A stretch of 12,883 bases of DNA from Rhodothermia bacterium (GTDB lineage: Bacteria; Bacteroidota; Rhodothermia; Balneolales; Natronogracilivirgulaceae). A program made the position numbers and the translations under genes. Shown here in pieces: positions 7,250 to 12,883 of the stretch. The stretch is taken from contig SKUI01000252.1 of NCBI GenBank assembly GCA_007122185.1, positions 1-12,883 of the forward strand. The letters run 5' to 3'. The notes under the pieces were generated by a model. The model had not been told where the DNA came from and did no database searches. It worked only from the letters and a program-made list of their open reading frames with translations. The stretch's first letter is position 1; each line of letters opens with the position of its first letter.

Positions 7250-7630
7250 ATGAATCATCCCAAAGAACTCAAATACACACGTGAACACGAATGGGTTCGC
7301 GACAACGGAGATGGAACGGTAACCGTAGGCATCACCGATTTTGCACAGAACGAGCTCGGTGATATCGTTTTTGTCGAAATCGACAAGGTTGGAGAGTCGG
7401 TGGACAAGGACGATACGTTCGGGACGGTGGAAGCCGTTAAGACCGTATCCGAGCTCTATATGCCTCTAAGCGGTGAGATTCTGGAGTGGAATGAGGCACT
7501 GGAAGACGAGCCGGAACTGATCAACGAAGATCCCTACGGAAAGGGGTGGATGATCAAGATCAAGCTGAGTGAATCTGCCCGGCTTGAAGAACTGCTTACC
7601 GTAGATGACTACAACGAAATTATTGCCTGA
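7250..7630 (+). CDS. gcvH: Glycine cleavage system H protein (lipoyl carrier)
   Basis: GcvH carries the lipoyl-bound aminomethyl group between the P, T and L proteins of the glycine cleavage system. The 126 aa protein has the family length and motifs: KYTREHEWVR near the N-terminus, VGITDFAQNELGDIVFVEID, and the lipoylation hairpin GTVEAVKTVSELYMP with Lys64 as the predicted lipoylated residue, then NEDPYGKGWMIKIK. It sits 11 bp after accC and 33 bp before guaA; no gcvT, gcvP or lipoate-attachment gene is in the window. It therefore travels with fatty-acid synthesis rather than with its own complex, which may reflect shared demand for octanoyl-ACP/lipoate supply (inference). No clear Shine-Dalgarno precedes ATG 7250. 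Confidence 0.96.
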   Translation: MNHPKELKYTREHEWVRDNGDGTVTVGITDFAQNELGDIVFVEIDKVGESVDKDDTFGTVEAVKTVSELYMPLSGEILEWNEALEDEPELINEDPYGKGWMIKIKLSESARLEELLTVDDYNEIIA

Positions 7631-7663
7631 TCACGCTTAATCCCCGGAAGGGATCTGTGCCAC

Positions 7664-9214
7664 ATGGTCAAACCTGAAGATGAATGGATCCTGATCCTGG
7701 ATTACGGCTCCCAGTACAATCAGCTGATTGCCCGAAGGGTTCGCGAAAGCCAGGTCTATTGTGAAATACACCCCTTCAACGTCGACCTGAAAACGTTCGA
7801 ATCGAGGCCTCCGTCCGGTGTGATCCTTTCGGGCGGACCGATGAGCGTCAACGATCCGGGCGCTCCGGAGCTGAACGTTGCCGTTCTGGAACTGGATGTT
7901 CCCGTCCTGGGCATCTGCTACGGGTTGCAGATCATGACGCATTCGATCTCGCCCGGCTCTGTTTCCCATGCCGAGAAACGCGAATTCGGACGGGCGCGCA
8001 TATCGGTCCTCAAGCGCAATGAGCTTTTCGCCGGCTTGCCCGACGAGAGCATCGTCTGGATGAGCCACGGGGATCATATCGTCACCCTGCCTGAGCAGTT
8101 CGAGGTGATCGCCCGGACCGATAATGCGCCGGTGGCCGCCGTCAAGCACAGCCTCCGCCCGGTGTACGGAGTCCAGTTCCATCCCGAAGTCGTGCACACG
8201 GAATATGGACGCGAAATGCTTCACAATTTCGTCCGCAATATTTGCGGTCTGAAAGGTATTTGGACCCCGGGTTCGTTCATTGAAAGCACCATCGAGCAGA
8301 TCCGTGAGACTGTTGGCGACGGCAACGTCGTATGCGGGCTTTCAGGCGGGGTGGATTCGACCGTGGCCGCCACACTGATCCACCGGGCCATTGGCGATCG
8401 TCTGCTTTGCGTCTTCGTCAACAATGGCGTGCTCCGGAAAAACGAGTTCGAGGATGTCCAGCGGCTCTATACCGAAAAGCTGAAGCTTCCGGTCAAGGCG
8501 GTGGACGCATCCACCCTGTTTCTGGACCGGCTGGAAGGGGTCAGTGATCCTGAAAAGAAACGGAAAATCATAGGTAACACCTTTATCGAGGTGTTTGACC
8601 ACGCCATATCCGGAGACGACCGATTCACTCATCTTGCGCAGGGAACACTCTATCCGGATGTGATTGAAAGTGTCTCCTTCCGTGGCCCTTCGGTCACCAT
8701 CAAGTCACACCACAATGTGGGCGGGCTTCCCGAAAAGATGAATCTGCAACTGCTGGAGCCGCTCCGCGAGCTGTTCAAGGACGAGGTCCGCAAAGTGGGC
8801 CTGGCGCTCGATATCCCAAAGGATTTCATAAGCCGCCATCCCTTCCCCGGTCCGGGGCTCTCCATCCGCATTCTGTCCGATGTCACCCGTGAAAAAGTCC
8901 GGCTGCTGCAGGAGGCCGATGACATCTTCATCGAGGAGCTGCGTACACGCAACCTCTACGACTCGGTATGGCAGGCGCTGGTGGTGCTGCTGCCCGTGCA
9001 GAGTGTGGGGGTCATGGGCGATGAGCGGACCTATGAATATGTTGTCGGAATGCGTGCCGTGACCAGTGTGGACGGCATGACGGCCGACTGGGCGCATCTT
9101 CCCTACGAATTCCTGGGCCATGTGTCCAATCGCATTATCAATGAAGTGAAAGGAATCAACCGCGTGGTTTACGATATCAGCTCCAAGCCGCCGGCAACGA
9201 TCGAATGGGAATAG
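7664..9214 (+). CDS. guaA: GMP synthase (glutamine-hydrolysing)
   Basis: GuaA converts XMP to GMP using ATP and ammonia from glutamine. ATG 7664 is preceded by GGAAGGGA (7646-7653). The N-terminal class I glutamine amidotransferase domain (about 1-195) begins ILDYGSQYNQLIARRVRE and carries the triad Cys85 (GICYG), His173 and Glu175 (QFHPEV). The ATP pyrophosphatase domain has the PP-loop SGGVDS (227-232). The C-terminal dimerisation domain shows RHPFPGPGLSIRIL and ends with the family signature KPPATIEWE. At 516 aa it is close to the usual 510-525 aa, and nothing essential is missing. It is the last housekeeping gene of the efp-acc-gcvH run; a further same-strand gene begins 44 bp later, and no terminator hairpin is evident between them. 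Confidence 0.98.
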   Translation: MVKPEDEWILILDYGSQYNQLIARRVRESQVYCEIHPFNVDLKTFESRPPSGVILSGGPMSVNDPGAPELNVAVLELDVPVLGICYGLQIMTHSISPGSVSHAEKREFGRARISVLKRNELFAGLPDESIVWMSHGDHIVTLPEQFEVIARTDNAPVAAVKHSLRPVYGVQFHPEVVHTEYGREMLHNFVRNICGLKGIWTPGSFIESTIEQIRETVGDGNVVCGLSGGVDSTVAATLIHRAIGDRLLCVFVNNGVLRKNEFEDVQRLYTEKLKLPVKAVDASTLFLDRLEGVSDPEKKRKIIGNTFIEVFDHAISGDDRFTHLAQGTLYPDVIESVSFRGPSVTIKSHHNVGGLPEKMNLQLLEPLRELFKDEVRKVGLALDIPKDFISRHPFPGPGLSIRILSDVTREKVRLLQEADDIFIEELRTRNLYDSVWQALVVLLPVQSVGVMGDERTYEYVVGMRAVTSVDGMTADWAHLPYEFLGHVSNRIINEVKGINRVVYDISSKPPATIEWE

Positions 9215-9235
9215 GTATCAGGCGGACCGCAGCTG

Positions 9236-9247
9236 TAATATAAAATT
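9236..9247 (+). promoter_or_regulatory. A+T-rich candidate -10 region before the exported TPR/periplasmic-binding protein
   Basis: TAATATAAAATT (9236-9247) is an A+T-rich island in the 44-bp gap after guaA, 12-23 bp upstream of the next ATG, and contains TAATAT and TATAAA as possible -10 hexamers. I see no good -35 at the right distance, so the next gene may instead be read through from guaA. The A-rich leader without a Shine-Dalgarno is typical of Bacteroidota-like translation starts. Confidence 0.25.
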
Positions 9248-9258
9248 AAAAAGCACAG

Positions 9259-11217
9259 ATGAACGCATTCTCACGAATTTCCCTGACCATACTGTTCGTT
9301 TGGTCCGTCAGCTTGTCGGCCTTCGGACCACCCGTTTACGGCCAACGTGCTGAGTCATATGTTCAACCCGATGATTCATACGCACAACCCGCTGAGGCAT
9401 ACGCACAACCCGTTGAAGCATACGACCAGCCACGCTTCGATGAACCGGCTAACGATGTCTTTGAAAGGGCATTGCGTTTTTACAGAGAGGCGCGATACGA
9501 TTCGGCGGCACTCCTGTTTTCTCAGTTGGACACACCCGAAGCCAGGCTTTTTGCCGGCAAGAGCTACTTTTCAATCAGCAATTATCCCCTTGCCCGCAAC
9601 AGTCTGCGCAAGGTAACGCGAAACGATGATCCCCGTTTGTTTGACGAAGCGCGGTTCACCCTCGCTCTCAGTGAATTTCAGACCCGCCAGCTTGGCAGCA
9701 GCCTGGATCTGCTGTACAATCTGAAATCGCGTCCCGCCTACCAGAACCTTCACCGCGACGCGGACCGGCTCTACCAGCAGATCATGGGCTATCTGACAAC
9801 GGAACAGCGAAAACTGGCTTTCCAGCAGAGTGAGAATCCGAGAGTTCAGCTGGATCTCGTGCGATTCGGACTTGATTACATGAGCCGTGCCGAAGCCCGG
9901 CAGCTTTTTGATGCGCTTCATCCCTTTTTTGAAGCCACGATTGACACCAACATCCTGGCTGCGGTAGATCGCCGTATCCAGCGGCTGCCAACCCAGGGCA
10001 GTTCCTCGTATGGCAGGGCGCCTTCCGGCATCGTCTACAACATAGGCATACTTTTGCCGGAAGCCGAACCCGGAACCCGGGAATGGCAGGTTTCGCGATC
10101 GCTGTACAAGGGTTATCTTCTGGCGGCCGAAGAGTTCAACCGTTCTCAGAACGACAAATACATCCGGCTTCATCATATGGAGACGTCGGACACGCTGCTG
10201 ACACTGGAAGCTGCCATGGCCAGACTTGCCTGGCAGTATCACGCCGATGCGGTCATCGGTCCGCTTTTCTCGGATGATGCCTATCGTATACGTGAGCTCG
10301 CCGAATACTACCAGATTCCCGTAATCCCGCCCCTGGCTAATGCCGATACCATCAACATCAGCAATCCGTACCTGTACCAGGTCAATCCCACATTCGAGGC
10401 ACGCGGAAGGGCTATGGCCCGATTTGCCGTCAATACCCTGAAGCTGGATACCCTCGCTGTCATCACGCAAAGCAATCTGCCGGTAGCAAGGGAGGCGCGC
10501 GAGTTCCGCAACGAAGCCGAACGTCTGGGCGCTGCAGTAATCCACTATTTCAGTGAGGATTTTGAAGCCCGCGCTTTTGAGGTTGGCCATATCACCCCCC
10601 ATTTTGCAGGAAACCGTCGCCTCGTCGAGCGCTACTTCGACGACGAGGATTTCGAGCTTGTGCCTGTAAAAGGACTCTATATTTCTGTCACCGGTGGCGG
10701 GGCAGAGCAGCTGATCGACCTGATCCTCAACGACCTTCAGGCGTTCCGGAGTGAAGTCACCATCCTTGGCAATGAGGAGATGGCACACATCGACCTCAGT
10801 GACGCCCGCCGGCGCCAATTCGACATCTACTACAGTACCTTCTTCCACCAGGATGATGACAGCAGGGAGGTATATCATTTCAGGAACAATTTCCAGTCAC
10901 TTGCAGGTTACCGTCCCGACAACTTTGCTCATCTGGGCTATGATGTGGCAACTTTCCTGTTCCGATCCATAAGTGACTTTGAGAATCCGGCACGCATCAA
11001 GCAAAAACTGCGCCACCGTCCGGTTTATGATGGCGTGATTACCAGCATCGGCTTCCGGGGAACACACATCAACCAGCACTTGCATTTTCTGCATGTTGCG
11101 CTTGACGGCGCCGAACTCTACGAGTTCCCTGAGGAAGAGGAGGCTGATCCGGATGCGGATCCGGATTCAGATGAGGAGTCAGATGCAGATGTGGATTCCG
11201 ATGCGGATTTGAATTGA
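9259..11217 (+). CDS. Exported TPR + type-1 periplasmic-binding-fold protein (LpoA/LppC-like)
   Basis: A 652 aa secreted protein. Residues 1-29 form a Sec signal peptide (hydrophobic LTILFVWSVSLSAF, likely cut after VYG before Gln29). There is no lipobox Cys, so it is not a lipoprotein. Residues 31-58 are four heptad repeats ending in QP. Residues about 65-240 contain TPR-like helical pairs (ALRFYREARYDSAALLFSQL; EARLFAGKSYFSISNYPLARNSL). From about 258 (YNIGILLPE) to about 620 it has a LivJ/Peripla_BP_6-type fold with DAVIGPLFSDDAYRIRELAEYYQIPVIPPLANAD. The last 30 residues are nearly all Asp/Glu/Ser/Ala/Pro. TPR plus periplasmic-binding fold is the architecture of E. coli LpoA, the outer-membrane activator of PBP1A, so a role in peptidoglycan synthesis is plausible; an ABC-transporter binding protein is the alternative, but no permease or ATPase gene is nearby. 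Function is inferred from architecture only. Confidence 0.8.
   Translation: MNAFSRISLTILFVWSVSLSAFGPPVYGQRAESYVQPDDSYAQPAEAYAQPVEAYDQPRFDEPANDVFERALRFYREARYDSAALLFSQLDTPEARLFAGKSYFSISNYPLARNSLRKVTRNDDPRLFDEARFTLALSEFQTRQLGSSLDLLYNLKSRPAYQNLHRDADRLYQQIMGYLTTEQRKLAFQQSENPRVQLDLVRFGLDYMSRAEARQLFDALHPFFEATIDTNILAAVDRRIQRLPTQGSSSYGRAPSGIVYNIGILLPEAEPGTREWQVSRSLYKGYLLAAEEFNRSQNDKYIRLHHMETSDTLLTLEAAMARLAWQYHADAVIGPLFSDDAYRIRELAEYYQIPVIPPLANADTINISNPYLYQVNPTFEARGRAMARFAVNTLKLDTLAVITQSNLPVAREAREFRNEAERLGAAVIHYFSEDFEARAFEVGHITPHFAGNRRLVERYFDDEDFELVPVKGLYISVTGGGAEQLIDLILNDLQAFRSEVTILGNEEMAHIDLSDARRRQFDIYYSTFFHQDDDSREVYHFRNNFQSLAGYRPDNFAHLGYDVATFLFRSISDFENPARIKQKLRHRPVYDGVITSIGFRGTHINQHLHFLHVALDGAELYEFPEEEEADPDADPDSDEESDADVDSDADLN
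9349..9432 (+). repeat. Four 21-bp in-frame repeats encoding a heptad linker
   Basis: Units 9349-9369, 9370-9390, 9391-9411 and 9412-9432 encode AESYVQP, DDSYAQP, AEAYAQP and VEAYDQP, i.e. consensus (A/V)E(A/S)YxQP. The 21-bp period keeps frame. The repeat directly follows the signal peptide and separates it from the helical domain, so it would act as an extended Pro/Gln/Tyr spacer. Units 2 and 3 are the most alike at DNA level, suggesting recent duplication. Confidence 0.88.
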
Positions 11218-11257
11218 AGTGCGGGTATGGATTGGCGGATTTGAATTGAGGAGCGGA
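11190..11257 (+). repeat. Tandem duplication spanning the stop codon of the acidic tail
   Basis: Two adjacent, similar segments (11190-11225, 36 bp; 11226-11257, 32 bp) share TGGATT, then the identical 15-mer GCGGATTTGAATTGA (11203-11217 and 11235-11249), then a similar GCGG end, with a 4-bp length difference. The first copy contains the TGA stop of the exported protein (11215-11217); the second lies wholly past it. The coding side is itself low-complexity GAT-rich DNA encoding the Asp-rich tail. Confidence 0.8.
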
Positions 11258-11332
11258 CAATGACGGCTTGGATATCAGATTCCATAACCGGCATCGGGCG
11301 ACACACCTTCGGTCATTGTAACCGTTGGTTCT

Positions 11333-11923
11333 TCATTTCCGCTTAAGCGGCAGACGGGAGAACAGGCTCAGGCTCTTTTGCGGAAAGAAGCCTTCACTGA
11401 CCGATCGGACATCCTCAATGGATATGAATGCCTTGGGCATCTTTTCGTTGATGATCTGGATCATTCGCGGCAACTCCTTGCGTTTTATGACACTCAGAAT
11501 CAGTCGCACCTGTCCGCTGACACCACTGGCCGACACGGACGTGACCCCGAAATCATTTTCCTTCAAATACTCGATCAGTTCGGTGGCATCCTCCGTGGTG
11601 ATGGTCCGCACGCAGAGCAGTCCCATGGCAATTTTGCCTTCCAGATAGATACCGATGTAGTTTCCGGCTGCAAATCCGCCTGCATAAGCAAGATACAGCC
11701 CCACGTTGGTCAGGCTTTGAAAAATTTGTCCCACCGCGAGCAGCCAGATAAGCGCCTCCACAAAACCGATCATGGGAGCCAGCACTTTCATACTGCGCGA
11801 TACAAAGATGATCCGCAAGGTGCCCAGCGTCACATCCACCACGCGGGCGGCAAAGATCATCAACGGGAGGATCAGATAGTTGAACCAGTCAAAGTCAGCC
11901 GATATGAACTCCAGAAGTGCCAT
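11333..11923 (-). CDS. UPF0316-type membrane protein (DUF5698 + DUF2179)
   Basis: A small inner-membrane protein of unknown function. From ATG 11923 it is 196 aa. The N-terminal half has about three membrane segments with the conserved ILPLMIFAARVVDVTLGTLRIIFVSRSMK followed by IWLLAVGQIFQSLTNVGLYLAYAGGFAAGNYIGIYLEGKIA; the C-terminal half (GLLCVRTITTEDATELIEYLKENDFGVTSVSASG onward) is a soluble ligand-sensor-like DUF2179 domain, also seen in YitT proteins. A TTG at 11962 with AAGGA five bases upstream would add MGIYLFPLHLVGI; I prefer the ATG because family members usually begin just before this first helix, but the ATG has no Shine-Dalgarno. It lies downstream of the mltG-like gene on the same strand and converges with the exported protein gene. 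The family call comes from recognition of motifs, not a search. Confidence 0.85.
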   Translation of the reverse strand: MALLEFISADFDWFNYLILPLMIFAARVVDVTLGTLRIIFVSRSMKVLAPMIGFVEALIWLLAVGQIFQSLTNVGLYLAYAGGFAAGNYIGIYLEGKIAMGLLCVRTITTEDATELIEYLKENDFGVTSVSASGVSGQVRLILSVIKRKELPRMIQIINEKMPKAFISIEDVRSVSEGFFPQKSLSLFSRLPLKRK

Positions 11924-11972
11924 GATACCAACCAAATGAAGTGGAAATAAATATATCCCCAAAATTATCCTT

Positions 11973-12019
11973 AATTCTTGAAGGAATTGCGAATTATTCT
12001 GCCCCTGAATAAATAATTC
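11973..12019. promoter_or_regulatory. Stacked A+T-rich inverted repeats in the mltG-DUF2179 gap
   Basis: AATTC-N6-GAATT (11973-11988) is followed two bases later by GAATTATT-N13-AATAATTC (11991-12019), a perfect 8-bp inverted repeat. Both lie upstream of the DUF2179-type gene, in the A+T-rich part of the 182-bp gap (11924-12105) between it and the mltG-like stop. They could be operator sites, or the larger one an A+T-rich hairpin. The rest of the gap, nearer the mltG-like stop, shows no clear terminator. Confidence 0.4.
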
Positions 12020-12105
12020 ACAATAATCTCAACCAGCGTTGCGTCTGCCGGCTTTTTCGACATTAACGAAGCTGTCGCGCCTTCCCGCATCCTGCTATCC
12101 GCTGT

Positions 12106-12883
12106 CTACTGCCCGCTTCTGCCTGCATCCTCGCGCAATGACTCCTCGCGCTCCATTTCCACTCGTATCCGGCGCTGCTCGCGCAGCCATTCGGTCCACT
12201 CCCTGCTTTTCCTGCGATGCTCGGCATAGGTACGTGAAAAGGCATGACGTCCATCCGGTGTGGCCACCATGTACATATAGTTGTGATCCTCCGGAAAAAG
12301 GGCGGACCGGATGGAGGATAGTGACGGATTGGTGATGGGGCCCGGCGGAAGTCCGTGAATGCGGTAGGTATTATAGGGATGGTCAATGCGGTAGTCGGCA
12401 TATACGAGCCGGCTACGCTCGCCTTTGGCATAGTTGACGGTGGGATCGGCCTGCAGGCGCCACCGGCGGTTCAGGCGATTCCAGTAAAGCCCGCTTATGG
12501 CCGGTTTTTCGTCATCAAAACGAGCCTCCCATTCAATGATGGATGCGAGCGTGGTAATCTCATCCACAGTCCGGCCCAGTTCCTGCATGCGCGCGGCATA
12601 GGGTTCGGCAACCCGGGAATCGAACTCCGACAACAGGCGCTCCAGCAATCGTTGCGGTGTGGAAGTCCAGAACACCTCATAGGAATCGGGCAGGATGCGT
12701 CCGTAGAGCTGGTGCGCCTCGATTCCGTAGCGGTTCAGCAGGCTGGTATCTCGCATGGCGGCGGCCAGTTCGTGCGTTTCAAACTGCATCTGCACGGCAA
12801 TCCGCTCTTTCAGGGCCTCCTTGGTCGCTCCCGGCGGAATACGCAGAAGCATGGGATCCTGAAGTCCCAGCGCCAGTTTTGAA
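12106..12883 (-). CDS. mltG: Endolytic murein transglycosylase MltG, C-terminal part (5' end outside window)
   Basis: MltG is a membrane-anchored lytic transglycosylase that cleaves nascent peptidoglycan glycan strands and limits their length. The frame is open to the right edge (SKLALGLQDP precedes the internal ATG at 12852), so the cytoplasmic/TM N-terminus and the start are missing. The catalytic YceG domain is clear: MLLRIPPGATKEALKERIA, YGRILPDSYEV, and LASIIEWEARFDDEKPAISGLYWNRLNRRWRLQADPTVNYA. The Glu at 12532-12534 (first E of IIEWE) matches the catalytic Glu218 of E. coli MltG; a Trp replaces the usual Lys after it. Also present are YNTYRIHGLPPGPITNPS, the family's active-site loop, and ALFPEDHNYMYMVATPDGRHAFSRTYAEH near the end. 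A charged Arg/Glu tail closes the protein. It lies on the strand opposite the LpoA-like gene. Confidence 0.95.
   Translation of the reverse strand, partial: SKLALGLQDPMLLRIPPGATKEALKERIAVQMQFETHELAAAMRDTSLLNRYGIEAHQLYGRILPDSYEVFWTSTPQRLLERLLSEFDSRVAEPYAARMQELGRTVDEITTLASIIEWEARFDDEKPAISGLYWNRLNRRWRLQADPTVNYAKGERSRLVYADYRIDHPYNTYRIHGLPPGPITNPSLSSIRSALFPEDHNYMYMVATPDGRHAFSRTYAEHRRKSREWTEWLREQRRIRVEMEREESLREDAGRSGQ

Noticed and set aside
9571..10878. 435-codon minus-strand frame opposite the LpoA-like gene
   Set aside because: Antisense shadow; the plus-strand protein has a signal peptide and domain structure, while the antisense product does not look like a folded family member.
11257..11319. 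ACAATGAC / GTCATTGT inverted repeat (8 bp, 47-bp loop) between the convergent genes
   Set aside because: Looked at as a bidirectional terminator, but the loop is long, the stem is A+T-rich and neither side has a T tract. It may be chance.
11378..11950. 190-codon plus-strand frame opposite the DUF2179 gene
   Set aside because: The minus strand encodes a recognisable membrane protein family; the plus-strand product is His/Gln/Asp-rich without features.
1..12883. tRNA or rRNA genes, CRISPR array, insertion sequence, toxin-antitoxin or defence genes
   Set aside because: I looked for cloverleaf-like stretches, spaced repeat arrays, transposase motifs and terminal inverted repeats and found none; the intergenic gaps are all under 250 bp and are accounted for above.

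Overview
This window (about 12.9 kb, roughly 55% G+C by eye) is an ordinary, densely coded bacterial chromosome segment carrying housekeeping and cell-envelope genes. The gene set, the G-down-Q style signal peptide, and a mix of Shine-Dalgarno-led starts (including GTG and TTG) with A-rich leaders lacking a Shine-Dalgarno fit a member of the Bacteroidota/Balneolota/Rhodothermota group. The acidic proteins and a Na+-coupled transporter would suit a halophilic or marine relative. This placement is an impression from protein style, not a database result.

Layout. Bases 1-929 hold the 3' end of methionyl-tRNA synthetase with its C-terminal tRNA-binding domain. A GTG-started GH13 debranching enzyme follows (980-2998). 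Its stop codon lies inside a five-copy 17-bp tandem repeat, followed by a convincing rho-independent terminator (3096-3130) and a promoter for a TTG-started neurotransmitter:sodium symporter (NSS/SNF) family transporter (3227-4585). After a weak terminator and a three-copy 13-bp repeat comes a compact same-strand cluster: efp, accB, accC, gcvH and guaA (4776-9214), with gaps of 13, 8, 11 and 33 bp. This links translation elongation (EF-P), the first step of fatty-acid synthesis (BCCP and biotin carboxylase), a lipoyl carrier (GcvH) and GMP synthesis.

Immediately after guaA lies a large exported protein (9259-11217) with TPR-like helices followed by a type-1 periplasmic-binding fold, the architecture of LpoA-type penicillin-binding-protein activators. 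It also has a four-copy heptad linker and an Asp-rich tail. Two genes on the minus strand face it: a small UPF0316/DUF2179 membrane protein (11333-11923) and, running off the right edge, an MltG-type endolytic murein transglycosylase (12106-12883).

I see no mobile element, CRISPR array, tRNA, rRNA, defence island or clearly new multi-gene system. The points most worth a second look are the loss of both halves of the extracellular gate salt bridge in the NSS transporter, the LpoA-like protein with its repeat linker and variable acidic tail, and several unrelated short tandem repeats at or just past stop codons.
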